From Tragulus kanchil (Eukaryota > Chordata > Mammalia > Artiodactyla > Tragulidae): a stretch of DNA of 64,000 bases. Location of the stretch: contig JAIOJX010000002.1 in NCBI GenBank assembly GCA_022376925.1, positions 39,332,501 through 39,396,500 of the forward strand. The letters run 5' to 3'. Position numbers and translations under genes: made by a program. Positions 22,901 to 31,253 of the stretch are shown here, one piece after another; position 1 is the first letter of the stretch, and each line of letters starts with the position of its first letter. The notes below the pieces were generated by a model. It was not told where the DNA came from and ran no database searches. It saw only the letters and a program-made list of their open reading frames with translations.

Positions 22901-24673
22901 ATGCTGGTGCTCGTCACTGTGGCTGTTGTCAGTGGGTCACATGCAGAGTGTAACCATGAAAAGTGAGACGAAAAGTGAGCAGTGTAATGTGCTAATCGTG
23001 TATCTTGAGAACAGTAAAGTTGGATTTTTCTTTTTTGGTGGTTTTTTTTGACCATGTGTTATGTCCTTGATGGGGAACTCTTCACTCCTTGGACATTAGT
23101 GTTAGGCCAGGGGTTCCCAGCCTCCAGGATCTAATGCCTGATGATCTGAGGTGGAGCTGATGTCATAACAACAGAAAGTGCACAATGAATGTAATCTGCT
23201 TGAATCATCCCGAAACCATCCTCCCATCTACAGTCCACAGAAAAGCTGTCTTCCACTAAGCTGGTCCCTGGTACAAACAAGGTTGGGAACCGATGTGTTA
23301 GAAGAGTCTTCTCAGAAGCTGTGACTTGTCTGTGGCTTGCTCTGCCGGCCTTAGAGTAGACTCGCCCTGTCCCGCGGTCCAGGGGGTCTTCCCCTTGGGT
23401 CACCGGTTGATGTCTGTGCGTGTGCTTTTCTGATGACTTATTTAGGATATCTGTCTTTATGTTATCTCCCCTCCACAAAAGTACTGCCCATTAGACTTTC
23501 TTTCATTTTTAGTTATTTATTTTGCATAGACTATTGGCGTGGTGGTACTGCCTAAAATACAGTGCTTTTGCTTTGAACTCAGAAAATAGAACTTTCGGCA
23601 GCAGAACAGGGCCTGTGTCTGCACTTCCAGCAGGGGGCACTGTGGAGCTGCTTAGAATATTTGTTTGTTCCCGATTTGCACTCAGATTGTGTTTGCTTCT
23701 GATTTACTTATCATTATACTTACAGTAAAACAAATTCAGTTTTGTTTTATAAGGCATTTTGCATTTCTGTGGTTTCCATCTTGAGAACATCCTTAGTTTG
23801 TTTTGATTTTGGCAGTTAGTTGTGTCTTCATGAATATTATAATTGTACTTTGAAAAAGAAATTAATGATTTGATTCCATAGCTTCAGGTGCGTCTCGAAG
23901 GCCGTGGGTCCTTGGAAAAGTGATGGAGAAGGAATACTGCCAGGCCAAAAAGGTGAGCCTTGCGAGGGGAGGCAGCCCTGGGGCAGGCGTAGATCCTTGG
24001 GCTGCGTCGTGTAGACACAGGAGCTGTGGTCGTCCCGGCCTTTGGGTTCACCTGGGGCAGACCTTGGCTTTAATGAGTGCGAGTCTGCAGCAGCTGTTCT
24101 ATGAATATGTTTGCTCTTTGCCTTCTGCCAGTAGAGGTAGAGCACCACCCAGCTGTCACCCCGTCCAGGAGAATGACAACATGTTACTATTATGGGTGTT
24201 AGGTCCCCGGTGCCTGCTTGTGCATCAGGGAGCACAGCCCAGCAGGTGAGGAGTCAGCCTGCAGGCAGGGCTGATGTGCCCTCACACTCCTAGGGCTGCC
24301 CCCGAGGAGCAATAAGCGGAACACAACCGGCTTAGCGCCCCGCTGTGCTGTTGGCAGTGTTGTGCTGAGGGCCCCGCGACGTCCAGCGGTGTCAGCCAGT
24401 GGGCAGGGCCCTGGACACTCCTCTGGCCCTGCGCACCAGCGACTCTGCCTCTGTCTTAGTGACTCAGTGTCTGCTCACTGGGGAGGGGCGCACGGTGTCC
24501 TCTGATGAAGACCCCCTCACTCCCAGTCATCTAGCTTGGAGGAGCCCAACAGGACGGGGGTCTGGCTTAATCAAACCCTTTTCTTTCTGTCTTAGGCACA
24601 AAACAGATTTAAAGTTCCACTGGGGACAAAGTTTTACAGAGTGAAAGCTGTGTCGTGGAATAAGAAAGTGTGA
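1743..24673 (+). CDS. RB1CC1: RB1-inducible coiled-coil protein 1 (FIP200), C-terminal ~1199 residues, 16 exons
   Basis: FIP200 is the scaffold of the ULK1-ATG13-ATG101 autophagy-initiation complex in the cytoplasm and at ER-linked phagophore sites. I recognise the protein from conserved stretches such as RLVIELLERVKIVEALS, PDISLKDLQFLQSFCPS and the C-terminus. Joined exons: 1743-1927, 2070-2256, 2342-2423, 2540-2601, 3860-3963 or 4944-5047, 5415-5541, 5629-7529, 12904-13069, 13590-13698, 13787-14015, 15016-15070, 15884-15931 or 16965-17012, 18944-19002 or 20040-20098, 21371-21507 or 22407-22543, 23882-23952, 24596-24673. They total exactly 3600 nt including TGA, with every phase matching. 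In order this gives the end of the N-terminal domain, a disordered acidic linker with an FFAT-like motif, about 700 residues of coiled coil, and the C-terminal Claw domain that binds cargo receptors such as p62. The gene is 5'-truncated by the window. Exon copies come from 1.1-kb duplications that are probably assembly errors; used together they would shift the frame. Confidence 0.97.
2070..2256 (+). CDS. RB1CC1: RB1CC1 exon 2 of window (187 bp)
   Basis: The acceptor is ttctgcag. The exon encodes WCCFVMLHADQDGEKLQALL through KMFIKHYRE. The donor is gtacgc, a weaker than average 5' splice site, but the phase joins exactly to the next exon (RE|W). Confidence 0.95.
2342..2423 (+). CDS. RB1CC1: RB1CC1 exon 3 of window (82 bp)
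   Basis: The acceptor is ctctccccag and the donor is gtaagt. The exon encodes WAGALVKDGKRLYEAEKSK and leaves one base of an Arg codon for the next exon. Confidence 0.95.
2540..2601 (+). CDS. RB1CC1: RB1CC1 exon 4 of window (62 bp)
   Basis: The acceptor is tcttcccag and the donor is gtacgt. The exon encodes RKSFLRNRLFRGLDSWPPS through FC and ends on a codon boundary. Confidence 0.95.
3860..3963 (+). CDS. RB1CC1: RB1CC1 exon 5 of window, copy 1 (104 bp)
   Basis: The acceptor is ttttgtatgtag and the donor is gtaagc. The exon encodes TQKPRKFDCELPDISLKDLQ onward to PFL plus two bases of Arg. An identical exon lies at 4944-5047 because of duplication 1; only one should be used, since 104 bp is not a multiple of three. 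Confidence 0.9.
4331..4470 (+). pseudogene. RB1CC1: Truncated, frameshifted copy of RB1CC1 exon 6
   Basis: It starts behind the same acceptor (ctgtttcag) as the intact exon at 5415 but has lost two bases in the 'ctcgcgctg' stretch, so the frame shifts after HQHVL. It then runs into the duplication junction at 4470 without a donor. It is a duplicate fragment, not a working exon. Confidence 0.85.
4944..5047 (+). CDS. RB1CC1: RB1CC1 exon 5 of window, copy 2
   Basis: This matches 3860-3963 with identical splice sites. It is the copy continuous with the intact downstream exon 6 (5415-5541). Confidence 0.9.
5415..5541 (+). CDS. RB1CC1: RB1CC1 exon 6 of window (127 bp), GC donor
   Basis: The acceptor is ctgtttcag. 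The exon encodes VPLLCDFEPLHQHVLALHHL through LLSEQK. It ends at AAAAG followed by gcaaac: the 5' splice site is GC rather than GT. The choice rests on the human ortholog as I remember it, in which EQK is followed directly by ASVSQTSP, matching the exon that begins at 5629. Confidence 0.85.
5542..5628 (+). other. RB1CC1: 87-bp in-frame GC-AG mini-intron of RB1CC1
   Basis: The intron runs from gcaaac to ctctctcttgcag, with a good polypyrimidine tract. Its length is 87 nt (29 codons) and it has no stop, so retention would add 29 residues (ANPAPCSGSP... through SLLQ) without a frameshift. Whether it is ever retained cannot be told from sequence. Confidence 0.8.
5629..7529 (+). CDS. RB1CC1: RB1CC1 giant exon 7 of window (1901 bp): linker and coiled coil
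   Basis: The acceptor is ctcttgcag and the donor is gtaaga. It encodes local residues 250-883. First comes a Ser/Pro-rich linker (SQTSPRSVSSPR, TTTTSPRTPPPL), then an acidic patch with an FFAT-like core HTFDFETI at about 5800-5823, a motif known in FIP200 for VAP binding at the ER. From about 6080 there is continuous heptad-repeat coiled coil rich in E, L, Q and K. From 6040 to 6860 the codons are strongly GC-rich and the protein diverges from the human sequence I remember; from 6860 on (VSDLSDTRCKLEVELALKEA) it is again nearly identical. Confidence 0.97.
7825..9996 (+). repeat. Duplication 2: ~1.08-kb direct tandem copies
   Basis: Copy 1 (7825-8908) and copy 2 (8909-9996) are nearly identical intron sequence. 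Copy 1's tail has lost bases (tgctcgggac against tgctctcgggggac), and two substitutions lie inside. Confidence 0.95.
10365..10472 (-). repeat. SINE fragment, antisense
   Basis: A CHR-type tRNA-Glu SINE head in reverse (ttccctgatcagggatcgag ... tactggattgccagag). It is old and diverged. Confidence 0.55.
10490..10665 (-). repeat. L1 3' UTR fragment, antisense
   Basis: The pattern 'atagttgatgtacaccactttgtt ... ctgctgtacag ... ttccattgaggttcac' is the typical antisense of artiodactyl L1 3' ends. Its right part recurs at 11690-11770 because of duplication 3. Confidence 0.6.
10584..12880 (+). repeat. Duplication 3: ~1.1-kb direct copies with degraded first tail
   Basis: Copy 1 is 10584-11689 and copy 2 is 11690-12880. 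Copy 1's last 70 bp is a broken version of copy 2's last 150 bp: landmarks 'ggatgaaaa', 'taattaggatgc' and 'gggaaatgt' occur in the same order with several deletions between them. That looks like a raw, low-quality contig end. Confidence 0.93.
12904..13069 (+). CDS. RB1CC1: RB1CC1 exon 8 of window (166 bp)
   Basis: The acceptor is aatttttaaag and the donor is gtgagg. It encodes SHAMESAREDSSSLVAELQE through SLIAEQQ. This is the distal coiled coil, Glu/Lys/Gln-rich and well conserved after the first 10 residues. Confidence 0.95.
13519..13541 (+). repeat. Short (TGGTTG)n tandem repeat
   Basis: About four units of a GGTTGT-type hexamer lie upstream of the next RB1CC1 exon. No role is apparent. 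Confidence 0.7.
13590..13698 (+). CDS. RB1CC1: RB1CC1 exon 9 of window (109 bp)
   Basis: The acceptor is tgtttttgcag. It encodes TNFNTVLTREKMRKENIIND through QQQERDK. The donor gtcagc is weak, but phase and protein continuity (DK|D) support it. The intron to the next exon is only 88 bp. Confidence 0.94.
13787..14015 (+). CDS. RB1CC1: RB1CC1 exon 10 of window (229 bp)
   Basis: The acceptor is ggctgcag and the donor is gtgagt. It encodes LIESLSEDRARLLEEKKRLE followed by a Pro/Ala-rich segment (SPELYGACAPEPPAEAL) that ends METSTMSVQ. The coiled coil breaks here. The Pro-rich part differs from the human version more than its surroundings do. Confidence 0.95.
15016..15070 (+). CDS. RB1CC1: RB1CC1 exon 11 of window (55 bp)
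   Basis: The acceptor is tctcttttag and the donor is gtaagt. It encodes ENVHVLSEERQRIMLLER, a short coiled-coil piece. Confidence 0.95.
15884..15931 (+). CDS. RB1CC1: RB1CC1 exon 12 of window, copy 1 (48 bp)
   Basis: The acceptor is cctccactgcag and the donor is gtaagg. It encodes the 16 residues TLQLKEEENKRLNQRL. Being 48 bp it would be inserted in frame if both copies were used, which would add a false repeat to a gene model. Confidence 0.92.
16395..16545 (+). repeat. Truncated SINE copy at the end of duplication 4, copy 1
   Basis: This is the first 150 bp of the same element that is complete at 17477-17715. It is cut by the duplication junction, not by retrotransposition. Confidence 0.8.
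16965..17012 (+). CDS. RB1CC1: RB1CC1 exon 12 of window, copy 2
   Basis: Identical to 15884-15931 with the same splice sites. It is present because of duplication 4; only one copy belongs in the transcript. Confidence 0.9.
17477..17715 (+). repeat. tRNA-derived SINE, diverged
   Basis: The tRNA-like head (gggcttccatggtggtccag, with B-box ggtttgatccc) is followed by the gcatgcgcccagagcc body and an AAATAAA-rich tail. It belongs to the roughly 330-bp family but is older than its neighbours and lacks the pyrimidine-rich 3' part. Confidence 0.75.
17772..18116 (+). repeat. tRNA-derived SINE, full length, with target-site duplication
   Basis: The element runs from about 17781 to 18107 in sense orientation, with a tRNA-like head, the body motif gcatgtgcccagagccgg and the tail 'gatggatgaacatag ... 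cccgcccactcccct'. The 9-bp repeat acagagttg at 17772-17780 and 18108-18116 is its target-site duplication. Confidence 0.85.
18944..19002 (+). CDS. RB1CC1: RB1CC1 exon 13 of window, copy 1 (59 bp)
   Basis: The acceptor is tttttttccag and the donor is gtaagt. It encodes MSQSLSSVSSRHSEKIAIR, the Ser-rich lead into the Claw domain. At 59 bp, using both copies would shift the frame. Confidence 0.92.
20040..20098 (+). CDS. RB1CC1: RB1CC1 exon 13 of window, copy 2
   Basis: Identical to 18944-19002, made by duplication 5. It is an alternative choice, not an extra exon. Confidence 0.9.
21100..21162 (+). repeat. (TG)n/(TGG)n microsatellite
   Basis: A compound TG and TGG repeat in an RB1CC1 intron. 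The duplicate at about 22136-22196 has several G-for-T interruptions and a slightly different length. Confidence 0.85.
21371..21507 (+). CDS. RB1CC1: RB1CC1 exon 14 of window, copy 1 (137 bp): Claw domain core
   Basis: The acceptor is cctctgttcag and the donor is gtgagt. It encodes FQVGDLVLIILDERHDNYVL through LQPGAG, the first beta-strands of the Claw domain. At 137 bp, double use would shift the frame. Confidence 0.94.
22407..22543 (+). CDS. RB1CC1: RB1CC1 exon 14 of window, copy 2
   Basis: Identical coding content to 21371-21507, produced by duplication 6. It lies next to the following unique intron. Confidence 0.92.
23882..23952 (+). CDS. RB1CC1: RB1CC1 exon 15 of window (71 bp)
   Basis: The acceptor is gattccatag and the donor is gtgagc. 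It encodes ASGASRRPWVLGKVMEKEYC through QAKK. Counting back from the C-terminus (V1594 in human), it holds the Tyr and Lys equivalent to human Y1564 and K1569 of the Claw binding pocket. Confidence 0.96.
24596..24673 (+). CDS. RB1CC1: RB1CC1 last coding exon (78 bp) with stop
   Basis: The acceptor is ttctgtcttag. It encodes AQNRFKVPLGTKFYRVKAVS through WNKKV and then TGA. The Arg-Phe pair matches human R1573-F1574, residues that contact phosphorylated FIR/LIR motifs of autophagy receptors. The end is identical to the human C-terminus as I remember it. Confidence 0.97.
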   Translation, partial: AQNRFKVPLGTKFYRVKAVSWNKKV

Positions 24674-24831
24674 TTCCTGGACGAGAGCGAGGCCTCCTGG
24701 GCCGCTCTCCTGATTGTCCACAGGCTCTTCACCTCTCCAGCAGCCGTGGCCGTCTTCTTACCGCCGTCCACAGGACCACATCCTTCACTGGGGTAGACTG
24801 TTGGCTTTTTACCTGGCCACACTCTAAGAAC

Positions 24832-24837
24832 AATAAA
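24832..24837 (+). terminator. RB1CC1: Poly(A) signal AATAAA (proximal)
   Basis: A canonical hexamer 159 nt after the RB1CC1 stop; a T-rich stretch follows at 24865-24885, as expected of a downstream element. Confidence 0.55.
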
Positions 24838-25493
24838 CTCATCAAAACTCGGCTGAATTAAAATGGTTTTGTTTTTGTTTTTCTACTCAAGTAACTCTAG
24901 AAATGGGGACCAAACTAGTTCATTTTCTCAAAGGGCATACCCTGTGCATTGTGGCCTACGATTAGCCATGCTGATTGCCTGTTCCACATACATTAGCTTG
25001 AACTTAGTCCGTGTTAGTTATTGTACCAGCATTTGTCTTTTTGTGAAGCCAATATCAAACTTGCACTCTTTAACACATTCTTTATAAAATGTATACTTTC
25101 TTCAGAACTATTTAAAGAGGAGTGTTACTGCATGCGGATAATCATAATTTTGAGTCTGCCTCTAGATCACTAAAGCAAATGGTTTCATTTATTTTTTTAA
25201 ATGCCCTTTGATGTTTCAAAACAAAAAGGAACTCTAACGGATTGACTGACCGTAAGGTGAGAAGCACTTTGAGCAGACTGGTCGCCGGGCTCCCCTGCGA
25301 GGCGTGCGCTGGCAGGGTCTCCCGCAGCCTCGGCCCTCCCCAGCACCTTCGTCCTCTGTCGAGAAGACTCCTGCGGACAAAGTCGTACTTCATGGTTCCG
25401 TTTCAGAAAAACATATTCATTGTACATTAACCATTTAGAGGTCATTTAAATAACAAAATGCTGTATTGTAAAAGACATGTAGAATTTTAAAAC

Positions 25494-25499
25494 AATAAA
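25494..25499 (+). terminator. RB1CC1: Poly(A) signal AATAAA (middle)
   Basis: A canonical hexamer followed within 20-35 nt by the TG-rich 'aaatgtgtgtgcctttt', a good downstream element. Confidence 0.6.
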
Positions 25500-25786
25500 G
25501 ATTTGAATCTGTAAATGTGTGTGCCTTTTAAAGAAGGAAACCTTTTTAATATACTTGAGTGACTGGTGGGAAGTGGGAAGAACCTGTTCTGTATCATATC
25601 AAAAGAGAAACATGTTTGTTACAAAAATGTTCCTTAACTGTATGCTGTGTAACAGGGTGGACGTGTTCTGTAGAGTAGTGGGAGCCTGTTTTGAGATGAG
25701 CGCTGCCATGGGGCACCTAGGCACCCGCGGGAGCTGAGCTGCCGGGTGGGTTGATGCTTGTTTCGTGTCTGTTGCCACAGAACAGT

Positions 25787-25792
25787 AATAAA
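25787..25792 (+). terminator. RB1CC1: Poly(A) signal AATAAA (distal)
   Basis: A canonical hexamer followed directly by a T-tract (25798-25807). Confidence 0.5.
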
Positions 25793-26108
25793 ATGACTTT
25801 TTTTTTTCCCAGAAAATATTTAATTTCTTCAGAAAAAAATAAGTTAAATATTTTTTTAAATATGTATATCTAATAGTACAAAAAATGGAGTAAATACCAT
25901 AGTGTATAGAAAACTGAATTTGACAACATATTAATAAATGGACAAATGATTTCAGATGTTTCTATTCAGTCCTTCCATCTTCATGCAGAGAGCATCACCC
26001 ACAAAGAACTCTGGGTCAGGGTGGTTCTGTTGCTCAGGCCTGGCTGGGTCACGGTGGGTCGCCGGCTGGGCCTTCGTGGCTTCAGGTCGCAAGGGTCACC
26101 CTGCTGTG

Positions 26109-26224
26109 GAATGTGGGCTGACACGCGACCTTTCCGGAGCGGTGCTCTGCAGGGTCGGCTCTGGTCGAATGTGGGCTGACACGCGACCTTTCCGGAGCGG
26201 TGCCCTGCAGGGTCGGCTCTGGTC
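26109..26224 (+). repeat. 58-bp tandem duplication
   Basis: Two adjacent 58-bp units (26109-26166, 26167-26224) differ at a single base (gctctgc/gccctgc). The unit is GC-rich (gctgacacgcgacctttccg). Confidence 0.95.
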
Positions 26225-26885
26225 GCTGTTTGTTTCTCTTACGTCCTGTTCTGTATCCGTGCTGTCAGTGGTCCTGCATAAAGCAAGCAAAGAGAAGGTG
26301 ATTTTCTTAGTTTAAGAGAAGAGAGATGAAGCTGGGTTGAGTTGTTACCAGCGGGCGAGCGAGGCCAGCGTTGGCACAGCGGTGCCGGAGCTTCTGTCCC
26401 AGGTCTGATTTGCTGCGTGCTGCATGAACGCTGAACCTCAGTTTTCTCGTGTGTAGTGGTGCAATGGTAAGACCTACCTCAGAGGGTTATGCTGAAACTT
26501 AAGTGGTGGAGATTATAAACGTAAAGGGTTTTGAACAATTTCAGATAAAGCAGACTAAGTACTGAATAAATATGAGCTATTATAAAGATTTGTTTAATCA
26601 GAACCTACAAATTCACTATTGAAACTCAAATAGGATATTTATCCCTAAATATTAATGGGATATATTAATAAGAATGAAAGTTTAAGTTGCATTTAACCAC
26701 AAGTAAATTTCAAGCATACATGAAATATGTGGACAGTTTCGTTTTTGTAAAGATAAGCTGGAGATAGGAAGATCAGAATGAGCAAAAGTTACACAAACTT
26801 TCACTTTTATTTATTAAAAAATCATGGTGTAAAACAAGCACATGCTTTCAAAAAAATGCCCTTGAAGTGAAAAAAGTGGAAATGT

Positions 26886-27076
26886 TAGTTGCCAACTTGT
26901 GTCCGACTCTTTGTGACCCCGTGGGCTGTGTAGCCCCCAGGCTCCTGTGTCCATGGGATTCTCCAGAGTGGGTTGCCATGCTCTTTTCCAGGGAATCTTT
27001 CTGACCCTAGGATTGAACCCAGGTCTCCTGCTTTGTGGGCATATTCCTTACTGTCTGAGCCACCAGGAAAGCCCTT
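26886..27076 (-). repeat. Bov-tA/Bov-A2 type SINE
   Basis: Antisense Bov-tA landmarks: 'gtccgactctttgtgacccc', 'ggttgccatgc', 'tgaacccaggtctcctgc', 'gagccaccaggaaagccc'. Confidence 0.85.
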
Positions 27077-28142
27077 AAGCCCCTGTCCTATTTCCCAGGT
27101 TTACCAGGTAGAGGTAATTTTACTTGTTTGGCCACTTTTATGTGCCAAGTTATAAATCAGTTTGTATCGTTAGTATATATACTTTCTCACATGATAGGAA
27201 GATTTGGTTATTTCATAAGAACTTTTTCTGCCGTCTTTTCTGTGTGGTATATTACTTTTTTTTAGTTGGTTCATTAGCATTTACATTATCATGACCTTAT
27301 TTAAAGTAGCCATTCTAAGTGGATGTTTCATGTGCCTGTGGGGCGTTTCAGTGTCTTCACTGGAGAAATGAGTTCAGGCCCTTAGCCCATTTTTTCCATT
27401 GTATTCGTTGTTGAGCAGTAAGAGCCCTTCGTGTATCCTGGATGCTCAGCTCGTGCGTTGCCCCCGTTTTGCAGGTCATCTGGTCAGGGTCTCAATAGTC
27501 CCCTTTGATGCACACTGAGGAAGGCGCCTGCAGCCAGTCCTCACGGGAGAAGCCTGGGCTCTGGAGAGTGGACCGTGTGTTACAGGTACCGGGTCGCCTG
27601 TGTCTCTGCTGAGTTCTTCCTGCAAAGGAACCGTTTTTCCTCTATTTCCTCTCTCTTCACGGGCCTCATACTCAGGTGAAGATCAGTGGATGCGTCAGAC
27701 ATTTGGAAACTTCCTGAGCAAAAAAACCACGTTGGTTTTGCCAGTTGTGCTTCTAAAAGAGTGACCATCTTTATAGCTTCCCTTCCGGTAGAGTTTTTCT
27801 TTTCCAGTCTTCTCCGACAGGCCCTCCCTGTCCTCCGAGCCCCGCTGGGTGGCAGCGCCTCCCTCTGGGTGCCATGTCCCCTCTATGGTACCTGCTCACC
27901 CAGAGCAGTGGCTCAGGGCAGTGTTGATGAGCTTCCCGTGCAGGCGCTCGTCGGGATGACGCCCGGGCTGGGGAGCTCTGTGATGCGGTTCAGGGTGGAG
28001 CTGAGCCAGGGTCATCAGGGTGCTGGCCTTCCTGTGGTGTGCTGTCAAGAGCACCCCAGCTTCTGAACAGTACCTGGGAAGGAGGCGCAGAGTCGGAGGC
28101 TGGGAAGTCATGACGCCACCTCTACCATGGTTTCTGGTCATC

Positions 28143-28230
28143 CTGAGTCACTGAGCCAACCCAACACAGGAGTAGCTACATGTATATATATATATATATG
28201 TATGTGTATATATATATATATATATACACG

Positions 28231-28307
<77 letters not shown>

Positions 28308-28455
28308 CAATATAAATACATGAAATACACATACTATGTACTCATATAAATGTGTTAAGTGAATGATACATGTGGTAGGTATCTACATATAGATATGCTT
28401 TATGTCTATGTGTCTGCAGCTACTCCTCTTGTTTCGAGTTGGCTCAGTGACTCGG
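28143..28455. repeat. Inverted repeat flanking an AT/CA microsatellite
   Basis: The arm 28143-28178 and the arm 28418-28455 are reverse complements over 10 bp (agctactcct) and 16 bp (gttggctcagtgactc), with a short mismatched middle. Between them lie (TA)n, (TG)n and (CA)n runs at 28181-28310. Confidence 0.85.
28181..28310. repeat. (TA)n/(CA)n microsatellite
   Basis: Compound TATATA, TGTATG and CACACA tracts over about 130 bp, themselves largely self-complementary. Confidence 0.95.
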
Positions 28456-29059
28456 ATATATATTTTTAATTTATTTTTAAACAAAGATGAATGTTTTTAA
28501 TGATAAAAGGTACAGTTCACAAGACAGACATGATAAGCCATTAGACACATAGCAAAGAAAGATACATAAAGATCAGAAGAAATGGAAAAGAAAAACTACA
28601 TATATTTCATACATATTTTCTATACATACAGTCTTTTAAAAGTCACATATTTTTGAAGTTAGGGCTGAAATAGCTATTGACTGTTACTGTTTAGGGATAG
28701 ATAACCTTGATTATTTTAAAGCATGTGATTTTAAAATCTGATTCTCATAAATGTACCATTTTACTTAGGCTTACTAGTGATAACTGGGAAGCAGTTTAAA
28801 CTATTACAAATGTCCATCACTTGACAGCTTTCCTGTTAGTCATCCTCCTGGAATATAAACCAGCCATCTTTGGCCAATTTTCAAGAACACTTTGCATAGT
28901 TAACAGACTTTATGGGTAAGATGGAAGTTTAAACAGTGCCTGGCATAGCAGTGGTGAGACACGCTGTCAGCCGGAAGCTCTATGGTTTACATATGTCTTA
29001 GGTGCCTCCCAGGCCAGTGAGGTGCAGCCTGTTTGTTTTCTGCCCTAGGTAGAGACAGT

Positions 29060-29093
29060 GAGAGAGAGAGAGAGAGTGTGTGTGTGTGTGTGA
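29060..29093 (+). repeat. (AG)n(TG)n microsatellite
   Basis: A run of AG followed by TG dinucleotides. Confidence 0.9.
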
Positions 29094-29171
29094 TGTAGGC
29101 ACGCCTCTGGGTCGCTTCCCTGAAGATGCTGGGCCATCAAGCCACTTGAACAGAGAGGAAGATACCCTGGA

Positions 29172-29295
29172 GCTGGAAATGGCACCCCACTCCAGTACTC
29201 TTGCCTGGAGAATCCCATGGACAGAGGAGCCTGGTGTGCTACAGGCCACGGGGTTGCCTAGGAGTTGGACAGGATTTAGTGACTAAGGCACAACA
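29172..29295 (+). repeat. Bov-tA fragment
   Basis: Sense 3' half of Bov-tA: 'ccccactccagtactcttgc', 'gagaatcccatggacagagg', 'agttggacag'. The tRNA head is missing. Confidence 0.8.
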
Positions 29296-29849
29296 GCCCT
29301 TTCCCTTCAGAGCTGGTGCTCAGCCTGCTGGAGGCAGGCGTCCTCTGCCTCCCCATCACTTGAGTTTAAGGTGATGTACAAAGTTCCAGCACTTCGAGGA
29401 ACTCTCGACAGACGTCGTGTGGCTTCAGAGGGGTCTCCAGGGCTGTGGACCCTAGTAGCAGAGATGCTTCTCTGTAGTCTGATTCCAAACCCATGCTGTA
29501 ATGTTTCTCGGACTGACTTAGAAATGCACCCAACTAATTCCTGCACCAGTCATCATGAATAATTAACGTGGTGTCACTTGTAATCTCTTTGGAATTCTGT
29601 TTGGCCCGTGGGCGTGTACTTAACCAGCCCAGGCTTCTGACATGAGCTTGATTTCCTAAAGAATAAGCCCTTAAAGTGAACACCTACAGAAATAGAAGGG
29701 CTAATCTCACAAGCATGTTCGACGCCTGAGTTCTTTCTCCACAGTTTCAGTCCCACTTGTATGCTCCAGGCGTCCCTCTCCGTCCACACTGGGAAGTATG
29801 GCGGTGTCGCTGTCTTATGTATGAATAGGAACCACTTTTTTTGTGTGTG

Positions 29850-30102
29850 GGACACTTCTATTGATCTTTTATTTATTTCCATCCGTCTTTGTTCTTTGGC
29901 CTGTGTGGGCCTTCCATTGCAGTGGCCTCTGTCGCTGTGGAGCACTGGCTCTGGACAAATGTGCTCCACAGCTCTGGCTTGGTAGTTGGACACTGGTCCA
30001 GCTGCTCTGTGGCATGTGGGATCTTCCCAGGCCAGGGATCGAACCGGCGCCCCTTGCACTGCAAGGCAGTGTCCTTACCCACTGGACCACCAGGGAAGCC
30101 CA
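29850..30102 (-). repeat. tRNA-derived SINE, ~330-bp family
   Basis: Antisense copy with the same landmarks as 803-1158 (gttctttggcctgtgtgggc; gatcgaaccggcgcccct; ccactggaccaccagggaag). It lacks the pyrimidine-rich 3' part, and I see no clear target-site duplication. Confidence 0.85.
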
Positions 30103-30144
30103 AAAAGGCTTTTAAAGCAGGCTATGCACGGTATATCCAGATCA

Positions 30145-30452
30145 GTCAGTCCTAAAGGAAATCAACCCTGAATATTCATTGGAAGGACTATTGCTGAAGC
30201 TGAAGCTCTAATATTTTGGCCACCTGATGTGAAGAAGCAACTCACTGGAAAAGACCCTGATGCTAAGAAAAATAAAAGGCAGAAGGAAAAGGGGACAACA
30301 GAGGACAAGATGGTTGGATGGCATCATTGACTCAATGGACATGAACTTGGGCAATCTCTGGGAGACGGTGAGGGCCATGGAGGCCTGGCGTGCTGCAGTC
30401 CATGGGTCACAAAGAGTCAGACACGACTGGACAACTGAACAACAACACTGAG
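30145..30452 (+). repeat. BovB-derived ART2A/Bov-A-like element
   Basis: Sense copy: 'ccctgaatattcattggaag', 'ttggccacctgatgtgaaga', 'atggcatcattgactcaatg', 'acaaagagtcagacacgact'. This is the BovB 3' region joined to a Bov-tA-like end. Confidence 0.85.
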
Positions 30453-30579
30453 GTATACAAGAGAGCATGGATGAGCAACTTTTTCAACTGTGACAATGGC
30501 CATTTACATTGAAAATCTTACCAGATGGCTCTTCTTATTGCCAATTAGAACTAAAAGCAAATGTGCATAATTTAAAAAT

Positions 30580-30775
30580 ATTTTGAGATGCCTCACAAAT
30601 AGCACATCTGGTAAAGAATCTGCCTGCAATGCAGGAGATGCTGGTTTGATTCCTGGGTCGAGAAGATCCCCTGGAGAAGGAATAGGCTACCCACTCCAGT
30701 ATTCTTGTCTGGAGAATTCCATGGCTCATCCATGGGTCGCAAAGAGTTGGGCACGACTGAGTGATTTTCACTTCA
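30580..30775 (+). repeat. Bov-tA/Bov-A2 SINE
   Basis: Sense copy with the head 'tctggtaaagaatctgcctg' and the body 'cccactccagtattcttgtc'. Confidence 0.88.
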
Positions 30776-31047
30776 TAAATAACAGTATCGTTACATAATC
30801 AGTAAGAACATTAGAGGTCACCTTCTAACTGTGGTATCTGATGCTTCACAAAGTATTTCTACATTAACCCGTGATAACAGGCAACATTGTGTACAGCATC
30901 TAATAGAAGAAGGCTTTCAAACAACAAAGTTTTGATTTCTTGAAAAACCAATAGGCCGTTTACTGTCATCAGTAATCGAGGCATTAGCTGAGATAGCTGA
31001 GACCTCACAGCGTGAACAAAACGATTATTCCTAGTCAGTAGAGGACG

Positions 31048-31253
31048 GCTTCCCGGGTGTTGCAGTCGTAAAGTATCTTCCTGTCAAGCAGGAAATGCAA
31101 GAGATGTAGGTTCGATCCCTGGGTCAGAAAGATCCCCTAGATGAGGAGATGGCAGCCAACTCCAGTATTCTTGCCTGGGAAATCCCGTGGACAGGAGCCT
31201 AGTGGGCTACAGTCCATGGGGCTGCAAAGAGTCGGACATGACTGAGCACACCC
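31048..31253 (+). repeat. Bov-tA/Bov-A2 SINE
   Basis: Sense copy: 'ggcttcccgggtg', 'ttcgatccctgggtcagaaa', 'actccagtattcttgcctgg', 'aagagtcggacatgactgag'. Confidence 0.9.

Larger units (their letters stand above)
24674..25810 (+). other. RB1CC1: RB1CC1 3' UTR (extent inferred)
   Basis: AT-rich non-coding sequence follows the stop, with poly(A) signals AATAAA at 24832, 25494 and 25787. No SINE interrupts it, which fits a constrained UTR. The true end cannot be set from sequence alone. Confidence 0.6.

Noticed and set aside
28127..28332. Open frames of Ile/Tyr repeats
   Set aside because: Translation of the TA/CA microsatellite.
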